Below, one piece after another: positions 26,120 to 34,549 of a stretch of 64,000 nt of DNA (position 1 is the stretch's first letter; each line of letters starts with the position of its first letter). The notes beneath the pieces are model-generated. The model saw only the letters and a program-made list of their open reading frames with translations. It searched no databases and was not told the origin of the DNA. The stretch covers positions 124,001-188,000 of the forward strand of contig NZ_LIGE01000037.1 in NCBI RefSeq assembly GCF_001297015.1. Reading direction: 5' to 3'. The DNA comes from Pseudomonas sp. RIT-PI-r. GTDB taxonomy: Bacteria; Pseudomonadota; Gammaproteobacteria; Pseudomonadales; Pseudomonadaceae. A program made the translations under genes and the position numbers.

Positions 26120-27571
26120 TCAGGCTGCCCGAATCACATGCTTGATTTCCTGAAACGCGGCCAGGCCCCATGGCCCCAATTCGCGGCCAACGCTGCTCTG
26201 CTTGTACCCACCCCACGCCGCCTGCGGGAAAATTACTTGCGGCGCATCGATCCACACCATCCCCGCCTGCAAGGCATTGGCCACGCGGTCCGCCGCTGCG
26301 GCATCGTTCGTCACCACACTGGCTACCAAACCAAACGGCGTGTCATTGGCCAGCGCAACCGCCTCGGCTTCACTGCTGAAACTGCGCACGCACAGCACCG
26401 GCCCAAAAATTTCTTCACACCACAGCGCGCTGTCCAGCGGCACATCGGTAAACACTGTCGGCTGCAAGAAATAGCCGCGCGGCAGGTCCGCCGGACGATT
26501 GCCGCCGCAGATCAATCGCGCACCCGCGCTCAAGCCACGATCGATATGCCCAAGCACTCGCTGATACTGCGCCTGATTGACCAGCGCGCCCATTTCCACC
26601 TCTGCATCGAACGGATCGGCCACACGAATGGCCTGCGCACGTTTCTGCAAACGAGTCAGGAATTGCTCCTCCAGTTCCTCAGCAACCAGCACGCGACTGG
26701 TGGCCGAACACATCTGCCCGGCGTTGAAAAACGCACCGCCACAGGCCAGTTCAACCGCCAAGTCGATATCAGCATCCGCCAACACCAGCAGCGAGGATTT
26801 GCCGCCCAGTTCCAGGCTGACACCCTTCACCGTTTCCGCCGCACGCTGCATCACTTGCACGCCGACCGCATTGCTGCCGGTAAAGGAAATCCTGGCAATG
26901 CGCGGATCCGCCGACAACGGCGCACCGACTGCCAAACCCGTGCCGCAAACCAGATTGAACACGCCATTCGGCAGCCCCGACTCCGCGATGATCGCCGCCA
27001 GTTCCAGCTCCGGCAGCGGCGTCACTTCCGAAGGCTTGAGCACCACGCAGCAACCGGCCGCCAGCGCAGGTGCAAGCTTCCATGCCGTGGTGACCATCGG
27101 GAAATTCCACGGCACGATCAACCCGACCACACCACACGGCTCGCGACGCAGGCGTGCGCTGAAATCATCGCTGGGCAGCGGCACGTCGCTGTCCTGTTTT
27201 GCGTCGAGGCCTTCGGCGAGTTCGGCGTAATACTCGAACGTGGCGATCACGTCATCGACGTCGATGGCCGCTTCGAACTGCGGTTTGCCGTTGTTGCTCG
27301 ATTGCAGGTTCATCAAGTGCTCGCGACCATTGCGCACACCGTTGGCGATGTTGCGCAGGATCGCGCCACGCTCGGCCCCAGTGGTTTGCGACCAGCTCTT
27401 GAACGCTTCGCTGGCAGCGGCGACGGCTTGATCGACCGCGTGCTCGTCACCGCCATTGACCGTGGTCAGCAGCGCTTCGGTGGCCGGGTTGATCACCCGC
27501 AGATGTTCGCGGCCGGCGGACCATTGGCCGTTGATGTAGAGACCATCAAGTGTGGTTGGGAAACTGATCAT
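26120..27571 (-). CDS. NAD(P)-dependent aldehyde dehydrogenase (betaine aldehyde dehydrogenase-like)
   Basis: A 483-residue member of the aldehyde dehydrogenase superfamily. VPWNFPM starts the catalytic core, FTGSNAVG is the coenzyme loop, LELGGKSS has the general-base Glu, and FNAGQMCSA has the nucleophilic Cys. EEIFGPVL is the usual C-terminal motif. The closest general type is betaine or gamma-aminobutyraldehyde dehydrogenase. The ATG at 27571 overlaps the stop of the ThDP decarboxylase gene (ATGA), so the two are made together. That suggests the decarboxylase produces the aldehyde that this enzyme oxidises. Confidence 0.88.
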   Translation of the reverse strand: MISFPTTLDGLYINGQWSAGREHLRVINPATEALLTTVNGGDEHAVDQAVAAASEAFKSWSQTTGAERGAILRNIANGVRNGREHLMNLQSSNNGKPQFEAAIDVDDVIATFEYYAELAEGLDAKQDSDVPLPSDDFSARLRREPCGVVGLIVPWNFPMVTTAWKLAPALAAGCCVVLKPSEVTPLPELELAAIIAESGLPNGVFNLVCGTGLAVGAPLSADPRIARISFTGSNAVGVQVMQRAAETVKGVSLELGGKSSLLVLADADIDLAVELACGGAFFNAGQMCSATSRVLVAEELEEQFLTRLQKRAQAIRVADPFDAEVEMGALVNQAQYQRVLGHIDRGLSAGARLICGGNRPADLPRGYFLQPTVFTDVPLDSALWCEEIFGPVLCVRSFSSEAEAVALANDTPFGLVASVVTNDAAAADRVANALQAGMVWIDAPQVIFPQAAWGGYKQSSVGRELGPWGLAAFQEIKHVIRAA

Positions 27572-29205
27572 TGCGCCACCGCCTTCATCCATTGGGTCTG
27601 ATCGATTTCAATCAGGGTCGGACCCTGACGATCGCTTGCACTACGCAACGCGCTGCGCAATTGTTCGATGCTGCTGATCGCTTCGGCCGCGCAGCCGAGC
27701 CCCTTGGCCACAGCGACGAAATCCGGGGTGTAGATGTCCACGCCGACGGGCTCGATGGCGCGGTTGACCATGTACTTTTTGATCTCTTCGTAGCCCTGGT
27801 TATTCCACAACAGGACGATCACCGGCACCCGTGCTTCGACGGCGCTGGCCAGTTCCGGCAGGGTGAATTGCAGGCCGCCATCGCCGATCAGGCACACCAC
27901 CGGAGGGCGCGCACCTTGGTCGAGTTGGCCGCCGAGCCAGGCGCCAATCGCCGCCGGCAAGGCATAGCCGAGAGTGCCGTAACCGGTCGATGCATTGAAC
28001 CAGCGGCGCGGGTGATCCGGGTTGAACGTGAGGTTGCCGGTGTACACCGGTTGCGTCGAGTCGCCGACGAACACCGCGTTCGGTAATTCATCGAGCACGG
28101 TGTCGAGGAAACGCGTTTGCGCGAGGGTCGGCGCATCCCAGCTCGCGGCCAGTTCAGCGCGCAGTTTGCCGGCACGGGCGTGGCCCCAATCGCTGCTGCG
28201 CTCGGCGAGTTTTTCCTGCGACAGCGCGTTCAGCAAGGCTTGCGCAGCGTTGCGCGCATCGGCCACCAGCGCCACCTGTGGCGGATAATTGCGCACGGTC
28301 TGATCGGCGTCGATATCGATGCGCAGCAGTTTGCCGGGGATCTCGAAACCACCGGCGAAGGTGACGTCGTAATCGGTCTCGGCCAGTTCGGTGCCGATGG
28401 CCAATACCACGTCAGCATCGGCGACCAGCGCGCGGGTGGCGACCAGCGTCTGGGTCGAACCGATCAGCAGCGGATGATTGCCCGGCAGCATGCCTTTGGC
28501 ATTGATCGTCAGCGCTACCGGCGCGTCGAGCAACTCGGCAAGTCGGGTCAGTTCCGGCGCTGCGTCGATGGCACCGCCACCGGCGAGAATCAGCGGGCGC
28601 TTGGCCCCGGCAAGCCAATCGCTCATGCGTTTGACCGCACTTGGCGCCGCACCGGCGCGGTCGATATTGACCGGCACGCTGGCAAGCAGGTCATCGGCGT
28701 TTTCGACCAGTACGTCCAACGGAATTTCGATGTGCACCGGACGTGGACGGCCAGCCTGGAACAACGCAAACGCACGCGCCAGCACCACCGGCAATTCAGC
28801 GGCGGACATCAAGGTGTGCGAGAACGCCGCAACACCGGAAACCAATGCGCTCTGGTTCGGCAATTCATGCAGCTTGCCGCGCCCGCCGCCCAACTGACTG
28901 CGCGATTGCACACTGGAGATCACCAGCATCGGGATCGAATCGGCGTACGCCTGGCCCATGGCGGTGGTGATGTTGGTCATGCCCGGGCCGGTGATGATGA
29001 AACACACGCCCGGTTTGCCAGCGGTGCGCGCGTAGCCGTCGGCCATGAAACCGGCGCCCTGCTCATGCCGAGGCGTGACGTGGCGAATGCTCGAACGCGC
29101 CAGCCCGCGATACAGCTCCACGGTGTGCACCCCGGGAATGCCGAACACCTGCTCGACCCCATAACCTTCGAGTAACTTGACCAGTACTTCGCCACACGTC
29201 GCCAT
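27568..29205 (-). CDS. thiamine-diphosphate-dependent 2-oxo acid decarboxylase / acetolactate synthase-like enzyme
   Basis: A 545-residue ThDP enzyme with the three usual domains. The N-terminal Pyr domain has the catalytic Glu in RHEQGAGFMADGYAR, the central domain includes LILAGGGA, and the C-terminal PP domain has the ThDP/Mg motif GDGGLQFTLPEL with NNQGYEEIKKYM. The type is close to enzymes annotated as 5-guanidino-2-oxopentanoate decarboxylase (AruI) and to acetolactate synthase. The coupled aldehyde dehydrogenase favours decarboxylation of a 2-oxo acid to an aldehyde over acetolactate synthesis, and there is no small regulatory subunit gene. The substrate is not fixed by the sequence. 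AAGGG precedes the ATG at 29205. A LysR gene diverges upstream. Confidence 0.85.
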   Translation of the reverse strand: MATCGEVLVKLLEGYGVEQVFGIPGVHTVELYRGLARSSIRHVTPRHEQGAGFMADGYARTAGKPGVCFIITGPGMTNITTAMGQAYADSIPMLVISSVQSRSQLGGGRGKLHELPNQSALVSGVAAFSHTLMSAAELPVVLARAFALFQAGRPRPVHIEIPLDVLVENADDLLASVPVNIDRAGAAPSAVKRMSDWLAGAKRPLILAGGGAIDAAPELTRLAELLDAPVALTINAKGMLPGNHPLLIGSTQTLVATRALVADADVVLAIGTELAETDYDVTFAGGFEIPGKLLRIDIDADQTVRNYPPQVALVADARNAAQALLNALSQEKLAERSSDWGHARAGKLRAELAASWDAPTLAQTRFLDTVLDELPNAVFVGDSTQPVYTGNLTFNPDHPRRWFNASTGYGTLGYALPAAIGAWLGGQLDQGARPPVVCLIGDGGLQFTLPELASAVEARVPVIVLLWNNQGYEEIKKYMVNRAIEPVGVDIYTPDFVAVAKGLGCAAEAISSIEQLRSALRSASDRQGPTLIEIDQTQWMKAVAQ

Positions 29206-29244
29206 GTCGATTGCCCTTCTTGTTCGCTGAAGACACAAGGCTCC

Positions 29245-29337
29245 TATGTAGGAGTGAGCCTGCTCGCGATGGCGTCTTCTCATTCACCATTGCGGTGACT
29301 GATTCACCGCTATCGCGAGCAGGCTCACTCCTACATA
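29245..29337. repeat. paired REP palindrome, GAGCCTGCTCGCGA family, long spacer
   Basis: Left arm TATGTAGGAGTGAGCCTGCTCGCGAT... and right arm complementary, ending CTACATA at 29337. It lies between the divergent decarboxylase and LysR genes, unusually close to the promoters of both. Confidence 0.88.
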
Positions 29338-29434
29338 AAGGCCCTTCATGGCTTCATTGAACGGTCGGCAGGTAGCCGCAACAATCGATTAAAAGTCATA
29401 CTAGCCATGTCCTCACGTCATACCTTGGTTCCCC

Positions 29435-30316
29435 ATGAAACGACTACCTCCCCTGCCCGCCCTGCACACCTTTCTGATCACCGCGCAGTGCTGCAACTTC
29501 ACCCGCGCCGCCGAGCAGTTGCACATCACCCAAGGCGCGGTGAGCCGGCAGGTCGCCGGGCTGGAAGAGCATCTCGGTTATCCGCTGTTCATCCGCCTGG
29601 CCCGTGGCCTGGCACTGACCGCCGAGGGACGGGAATGGCTACCGCGCGTGGAAAAAATCTTCGGCCTGATCGGCGAAGCGACCGAGCAGATCGGCCTGCA
29701 GCGTGAAACCCTGCAACTCAAAGCGCCGAGCTGCGTGATGCGCTGGCTGCTGCCGCGCCTGCTGCAATGGCAGAAAGAACGCCCGGACGTGCCGGTGAAA
29801 CTCACCGCTTCGCTGCAACACGGCGTGGATTTTCAGCGCGAACCGTTCGATGCGGCGGTGATCTACGGCGCGCCACCCGATAACTCGCCGGGCGCCTTGC
29901 ACCTGTTCGACGAGCAACTGACGCCGGTCTGCTCGCCGCTGCTGCTCAAGGGTTCGCCAGCGCTGAATTCACCGACAGATCTACAACAGCATCTGCTGCT
30001 GCACCCCACTCACGATATTCAGGATTGGTCGGTGTGGCTCAACGCCGCTGAGCTGCGGCTGAACAACATCGGCAGCGGCCAGCATTTCGAAACGCTGGAT
30101 CAGGCGATGTCGATGGCGTCCCACGGAACGGGGGTGGCGATCGGCGATTGGTCGTTGATTGGTGATGACCTGCGTGCGGGGCGGCTGGTGATGCCGTTTG
30201 ATTTGAAGGTGAAGACGGGGCTGGCGTATTACGTGGTGTTGCCTGCGGGAACCGAGCCTTCGCCGCAGCTGGAAGAATTGATGATCTGGTTGGTTGAGCA
30301 GGCACATTTGCGGTGA
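29435..30316 (+). CDS. LysR-family regulator (GcvA-like)
   Basis: A 293-residue LysR protein. The helix-turn-helix is at residues about 15-40 (CCNFTRAAEQLHITQGAVSR), and the effector domain follows from about residue 90. The opening PPLPALHTFLITAQ and the linker to APSCVMRWLLPRL are typical of the GcvA/AmpR branch. It is transcribed away from the decarboxylase-aldehyde dehydrogenase operon and is its likely regulator. The ATG at 29435 has only a weak ribosome site. Confidence 0.9.
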   Translation: MKRLPPLPALHTFLITAQCCNFTRAAEQLHITQGAVSRQVAGLEEHLGYPLFIRLARGLALTAEGREWLPRVEKIFGLIGEATEQIGLQRETLQLKAPSCVMRWLLPRLLQWQKERPDVPVKLTASLQHGVDFQREPFDAAVIYGAPPDNSPGALHLFDEQLTPVCSPLLLKGSPALNSPTDLQQHLLLHPTHDIQDWSVWLNAAELRLNNIGSGQHFETLDQAMSMASHGTGVAIGDWSLIGDDLRAGRLVMPFDLKVKTGLAYYVVLPAGTEPSPQLEELMIWLVEQAHLR

Positions 30317-30323
30317 GGCCTTT

Positions 30324-30500
30324 CCCCTCACCCTAGCCCTCTCCCAGAGGGAGAGGGGACTGACCGGGGGATATTGAAGAGGTTCAGCGACCTGAACGAT
30401 TGCCTTTGAATCCATAATCGACTGGATTTTTCATGTCGATGTACAGCGCCAGACACCTCGGTCGGCTCCCTCTCCTTCGGGAGAGGGCTGGGGTGAGGGG
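30324..30500. mobile_element. terminal-inverted-repeat element C (MITE-like)
   Basis: A 177-bp element with ends CCCCTCACCCTAGCCCTCTC and, inverted, GAGAGGGCTGGGGTGAGGG. It carries the same GGGGACTGACCG left-end motif as element A. It fills the gap between the convergent LysR and oxidoreductase genes. Confidence 0.65.
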
Positions 30501-30511
30501 CGAGGTTTCAC

Positions 30512-31126
30512 TCAATACCCAACAGTAAACCGCTGACGCGAATGCTTCGGCGTTTCCACTTCGTCGATCAACGCAATCGCGTAATCGGCAAAGGTAATCC
30601 AGCTACGCCCTTCAGCGCTCACCAGCAAGTGATCCTGGCCGACACGAAACTTGCCACTGCGCTCCCCTTCAACAAACTCTGCCGACGGCGACAGAAAGGT
30701 CCAGTCCAGATCCTGCTCCTGACGCAACGCCTCAAGAAACGCCGCACCCGCACTGGCTTCAGCTTTGTACTCCGCCGGGAAACCCGCACTGTCGATCACT
30801 CGCGTATCGTCCGGCAGCAACAGCGAACCGGCACCGCCGACCACCAGCAAACGCTTCACCCCGGCCTGCTTCACCGGCCCGACAATCGCCGCCGCTGGCA
30901 CGGTGGCGAAATGCGCGGCGGTGATCACCACATCGTGACCGGCCACCGCGTCTTGCAATTCGGCCGAATCCAGCACATCGACATTCTTGCTGACCACACC
31001 GGCACGCGCGCCGATCTTTGAGGTGTCGCGGGCAATAGCGGTAACGCTATGACCACGACGCAGAGCTTCTTCCAGCAACTGGCTACCGGCACGACCGGTG
31101 GCCCCAATGATTGCGATCTTGCTCAT
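30512..31126 (-). CDS. NAD(P)-binding Rossmann protein (atypical SDR)
   Basis: A 204-residue single-domain protein. IAIIGATGRAGSQL at residues 3-16 is the glycine-rich NAD(P) loop, and VITAAHF, LLVVGGAGSLL and TFLSPSAEF follow the NmrA/SDR_a5-type pattern. The Tyr-Lys catalytic pair of classical SDRs is not obvious, so it may be a sensor or a reductase of unknown substrate. It lies 45 bases downstream of the MBL gene and is probably in one operon with it, under the divergent LysR gene at 32164. Confidence 0.85.
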   Translation of the reverse strand: MSKIAIIGATGRAGSQLLEEALRRGHSVTAIARDTSKIGARAGVVSKNVDVLDSAELQDAVAGHDVVITAAHFATVPAAAIVGPVKQAGVKRLLVVGGAGSLLLPDDTRVIDSAGFPAEYKAEASAGAAFLEALRQEQDLDWTFLSPSAEFVEGERSGKFRVGQDHLLVSAEGRSWITFADYAIALIDEVETPKHSRQRFTVGY

Positions 31127-31171
31127 GACATTCTCCAGTTGGCTTGAGAGTGCTGCGATTTCAGGTTCGGC

Positions 31172-32050
31172 TTACCACTGCATTTCGCCCTTGGCGACTT
31201 TCGCGCTCAGTTCCAGCGAGCTTTCCTCACCCAGTTTCGGGTAGCGTTTTTTCATCGCTGCAATCAGTGCGGCAGAGTCTTCGGCCTTGGCGGTTTCAGC
31301 GTCGAACGTCTTAATGTAGTCGGCGGTGAATTTCACGCTGGCCAGCGAACGGCTGCTGTTGCCGAGGTAATGACCTGGCACCACGGTGTTCGGCTTCAGG
31401 GTTTCGATCGAGTGCAGGGTTTGCAGCCAGTCGGCGTGGGATTGCGCGGTTTGGGTGTCGGCCATCCACACATGGATGTTCTCGGCGACCACCACGCCAC
31501 CGACCACAGCCTTGAGCGAAGGAATCCATACGAAACTGCGATCCGGTTGCTTGCCGTCAAGGCCGACCACCTGCAATTTCTGCCCTTCGAGCATCAGGCT
31601 GTCGCCCTTGAGCACACCCGGCACGATGGTCTTTGCTGGTACGTCGGCGCCCATTTTCGGGCCCCAGAAAGCCAGTTTGCCGGCGACGGTTTTGTTGATG
31701 TGATCGACCGTTGGCTGCGAGGCCAGCACCTTGGCGTCAGGAAACGCCTGGGTCAGGGTGTCGAGGCCGAAGTAGTAATCCGGGTCACCATGGCTGATGT
31801 AAATGGTGGTCAGATGCTTGCCGCTGGCGCGGATCTTTTCCACGACTTGCTCGGCCTGGGATTTGCCGAACTGCGCATCGACGAGGATTGCGTCCTTCTC
31901 GCCGCTGACCAGCACCGACGTGACCGGGAATATCGCATCAGTGCCAGGGTTGTAGACATCGAGGGTCAGGTTGGCTGCGGCGGCATGTGCTGCAAAACCC
32001 AGTGCAGTGCTGGCGAGTAAAACGCGTTTGATCAAGGTGAAGCCGATCAT
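31172..32050 (-). CDS. exported MBL-fold metallohydrolase
   Basis: A 292-residue protein with a Sec signal peptide (residues 1-25, ending AHAAAA). It has a metallo-beta-lactamase fold: LVSGEKDAILVDAQFG at the first strands, IYISHGDPDYYFGL at the metal loop, VVGGVVVAENIHVWMAD, and PGHYLGN near the end. The metal loop reads HGDPDY instead of the classical HxHxDH, so the first metal site is altered; this variant is shared by a subgroup of such proteins as far as I recall. It should act in the periplasm on an unknown ester or lactone. GGAG lies 8 bases before the ATG, and a LysR gene diverges upstream. Confidence 0.83.
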   Translation of the reverse strand: MIGFTLIKRVLLASTALGFAAHAAAANLTLDVYNPGTDAIFPVTSVLVSGEKDAILVDAQFGKSQAEQVVEKIRASGKHLTTIYISHGDPDYYFGLDTLTQAFPDAKVLASQPTVDHINKTVAGKLAFWGPKMGADVPAKTIVPGVLKGDSLMLEGQKLQVVGLDGKQPDRSFVWIPSLKAVVGGVVVAENIHVWMADTQTAQSHADWLQTLHSIETLKPNTVVPGHYLGNSSRSLASVKFTADYIKTFDAETAKAEDSAALIAAMKKRYPKLGEESSLELSAKVAKGEMQW

Positions 32051-32163
32051 CTGTTGCTCCGGTGTCCGAATGCCTGCTTGGCGATGGAACAGAGCTTAGT
32101 TGCCTGGCTCGGTACAAAAAATGCGATGCTTGAACATAGTTTGTTTCTGAAAGCGGGCAAATC

Positions 32164-33069
32164 ATGGATCGTCTCCAAGCAATGCGGGTCTTTGTCACCG
32201 TGATGGATCTGGGCAGCCAGTCAGCCGCAGCGGATCACCTGGACCTGTCGCGACCGGTGGTTTCGCGTTATCTGGCGGAGCTGGAAGACTGGGTCGGCGC
32301 GCGGTTGATGCACCGCACCACGCGTAAATTGAGCCTGACCGCCGCCGGCAGTGAAATTCTCCCGCGCTGCCGGCAGATGATCGAACTGTCGAGCGACATG
32401 CAGGCTGCCGTCAGCGAACCCCACGATACGCCGCGCGGCCTTCTGCGCATCAGCGTCAGCACCTCGTTCGGTCAGGCACAATTGGCCGATGCAATGGCCG
32501 CCTATGTAAAACGCTATCCGGGGGTGAGCATCGATATGCAAATGCTCGATCGCACGGTGAACCTGGTGGATGAACGCATCGATCTGGCGATTCGCACCAG
32601 CAATGATCTCGATCCAAACCTGATCGCCCGGCGCCTGACCGTTTGTCGCTCAGTTGTCTGCGCTGCCCCGGCTTATCTGCAAGAACAGCCGATGCCTTTA
32701 CGGGCAGAAGATCTGAGCCGACACAACTGTCTGACTCACTCGTATTTCGGCAAAAGCCTGTGGCATTTCGAAGAGGATGGCGACCCGGTTTCGGTGCCGG
32801 TGCAGGGCAACATCAGCGCCAACGAAGCCAGCACGTTGTTGCGTGCAACGCTGGCTGGCGCCGGGGTGGCAATGCTGCCGACCTATCAGGCCGGGGTGCA
32901 GATTCACAGCGGTGAACTGGTGCGCCTGCTACCCCATGCCGAGCCGCGGCAGTTGAACATCTACGCGGTCTACGCCTCGCGCAAACACATGCCGGCGGCG
33001 CTGCGCAGCATGCTGGATTTTCTGGTAGAGCGCTTTCCTGAAAATCCGCAATGGGACGTGGGATTTTAA
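32164..33069 (+). CDS. LysR-family regulator
   Basis: A 301-residue LysR protein: helix-turn-helix at residues about 17-37 (SQSAAADHLDLSRPVVSRYL), then the effector-binding domain (GLLRISVSTSFGQAQLADAM). This is the CrgA/DsdC-like branch with MDRLQAMRVFV at the start. It is divergent from the MBL/oxidoreductase pair with 113 bases between starts, the usual layout for a LysR gene and its target. Confidence 0.9.
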   Translation: MDRLQAMRVFVTVMDLGSQSAAADHLDLSRPVVSRYLAELEDWVGARLMHRTTRKLSLTAAGSEILPRCRQMIELSSDMQAAVSEPHDTPRGLLRISVSTSFGQAQLADAMAAYVKRYPGVSIDMQMLDRTVNLVDERIDLAIRTSNDLDPNLIARRLTVCRSVVCAAPAYLQEQPMPLRAEDLSRHNCLTHSYFGKSLWHFEEDGDPVSVPVQGNISANEASTLLRATLAGAGVAMLPTYQAGVQIHSGELVRLLPHAEPRQLNIYAVYASRKHMPAALRSMLDFLVERFPENPQWDVGF

Positions 33070-33072
33070 AAG

Positions 33073-33144
33073 TCAAAAGATCGCAGCCTTTGGCAGCTCC
33101 TACATGGATCGGTGTAGGAGCTGCCAAAGGCTGCGATCTTTTGA
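33073..33144. repeat. paired REP palindrome, GCTGCC..GGCTGCGATC family, compact
   Basis: Perfect 32-base arms, 33073-33104 and 33113-33144, separated by only 8 bases. It starts 3 bases after the LysR stop and could act as its transcript end. Confidence 0.9.
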
Positions 33145-33198
33145 TCTTGTTCTATGCTGAAAGTAATACCGCAGGGTATGCGTTCAGAGGTCTACGCC

Positions 33199-33375
33199 AT
33201 GAACATCAAAACAAGAAGGTACTTCGCGATTTTCATCACCTGCGCCGCCACGCTGGCGCTGTACGGCACCGCTGCCTGGCGGGTCGAACAACTGCGACAG
33301 CTGCCCCGCGAATACGCGAGCTGCAATTTCGAGCGCTGCATTCCGCATAACGCCACGCTTAACGCGTTGCGCTGA
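33199..33375 (+). CDS. small single-helix membrane or secreted protein, 58 residues
   Basis: Starts MNIKTRRYFAIFITCAATLALYGTA: three basic residues, then one hydrophobic helix (about 9-25), so it is either anchored in the inner membrane or cleaved. The tail has two Cys (ASCNFERCIPHN) that could form a disulphide outside the cytoplasm. GAGG lies about 8 bases before the ATG. I do not recognise a family; it stands alone between two REP pairs. Confidence 0.6.
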   Translation: MNIKTRRYFAIFITCAATLALYGTAAWRVEQLRQLPREYASCNFERCIPHNATLNALR

Positions 33376-33379
33376 CCTT

Positions 33380-33468
33380 GCAGGAGTGAGCCTGCTCGCG
33401 ATAGCGGTGTGTCAGTCAGATAGATTTTGACTGATACACCGCTATCGCGAGCAGGCTCACTCCTACAG
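33380..33468. repeat. paired REP palindrome with extended arms
   Basis: Arms GCAGGAGTGAGCCTGCTCGC..GATAGCGGTGT and complement, with further imperfect pairing (GTCAGTCA / TGACTGAT), spacer about 12 bases. It lies between convergent genes. Confidence 0.88.
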
Positions 33469-33488
33469 GGGGCTGCGGTGTCAATGGA

Positions 33489-34373
33489 CTACTGTTCGGC
33501 CTTGAGGCGGTCGCGGAACGCCTTTGGCGATATCCCCACCCGGCGCCGAAACAGGCGCGTGAAGTTGGTCGGATCGGAAAATCCCAACAACTCCGACATC
33601 TCGTAAATGGTCATGCTGGTGTAGGTCAGCAAACGCTTGGCTTCCAGTAACTGACGTTCATGCATGATCTGCAACGCCGGCTGCCCCGCCAGTTCACGGC
33701 ACGTGCCGTTGAGGTGCGATACCGAAATGCCCAGGCGATGCGCCAGATCCTCGACCTTCACATGCTGGCGATAAGTCTCTTCTACCAACTGTATAAAACC
33801 GTTGAGGTATTCGCGCTGGCGCTGCGGGCGCTGACTGGCCTTGTGGCGCACGATGGCTTGGCGACTGACCCAGACCATGATCACGCTGACCAGCGAATGC
33901 ATGAGCATTTCCCGCGCCGGTTGATGGCCGTTGTATTCAGCCTGCAACGCCATGAACAGACTGTTCAGATAATCGCCGTCCTGTCCGGCCGGGTAACTTT
34001 CCGCGCAGGCCAGTGCCTGCACCGATTCGCCCAATTGCGCCTGCAAGTGGCTGATCAGCGGCGTGGCGAGGGTAACGATAAAGCCTTCAACGTCTTCGGA
34101 AAAACGAAAGCCATGCACCGACAACGGCGGCAGGACTTGAATCGCGGGTGTTTGGAGTTGCGTGCGCTGACCTTCGATCTCAAGCTCTGCCTGACCTTTG
34201 AAGACGAAGAGCAACTGGCACAAATCAGCGTGGCGGTGGGGTTTGATTTCCCATTGATGTTCGCGGCTGCGTGAGGAAATGGTTTCACAGTGCAGCAAGT
34301 CAGGGGTCGGCCAGTCCAGGCTTTCACCGTAGAGCTTGAACACCGGAATCGAGGACAGCTCAGGCTTGTTCAT
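33489..34373 (-). CDS. pobR: AraC-family regulator of pobA (PobR type)
   Basis: A 294-residue regulator. An N-terminal cupin-like sensor (IKPHRHADLCQLLFVFKG, LPPLSVHGFRF) is followed by two helix-turn-helix motifs in residues about 200-290 (VEDLAHRLGISVSHLNGTCR and IYEMSELLGFSDPTNFTRLF). It is divergent from pobA with 176 bases between starts. In Pseudomonas an AraC/XylS-type regulator in this position activates pobA in response to 4-hydroxybenzoate. A GTG directly before the ATG at 34373 is an alternative start. Confidence 0.85.
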   Translation of the reverse strand: MNKPELSSIPVFKLYGESLDWPTPDLLHCETISSRSREHQWEIKPHRHADLCQLLFVFKGQAELEIEGQRTQLQTPAIQVLPPLSVHGFRFSEDVEGFIVTLATPLISHLQAQLGESVQALACAESYPAGQDGDYLNSLFMALQAEYNGHQPAREMLMHSLVSVIMVWVSRQAIVRHKASQRPQRQREYLNGFIQLVEETYRQHVKVEDLAHRLGISVSHLNGTCRELAGQPALQIMHERQLLEAKRLLTYTSMTIYEMSELLGFSDPTNFTRLFRRRVGISPKAFRDRLKAEQ

Positions 34374-34549
34374 CACTTCAATCCAGCCTCGGGGTTGTGG
34401 GGCGATAATCGCACCGATTGGCAGAATGTACAGGTATCGGCTCAGTTTTCACCTTCAATTGACAGACCCGCGAGGGAAAAATGCAAGCACTCGATCCATA
34501 AAAACATTCGCCGGCATTTGCCGCGTGAAGCTTGCGAGTCATAAAAACA

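Noticed and set aside
26138..27601. 487-codon plus-strand frame across the aldehyde dehydrogenase
   Set aside because: Arg/His/Gln-rich antisense frame with no fold, against a clear aldehyde dehydrogenase on the other strand.
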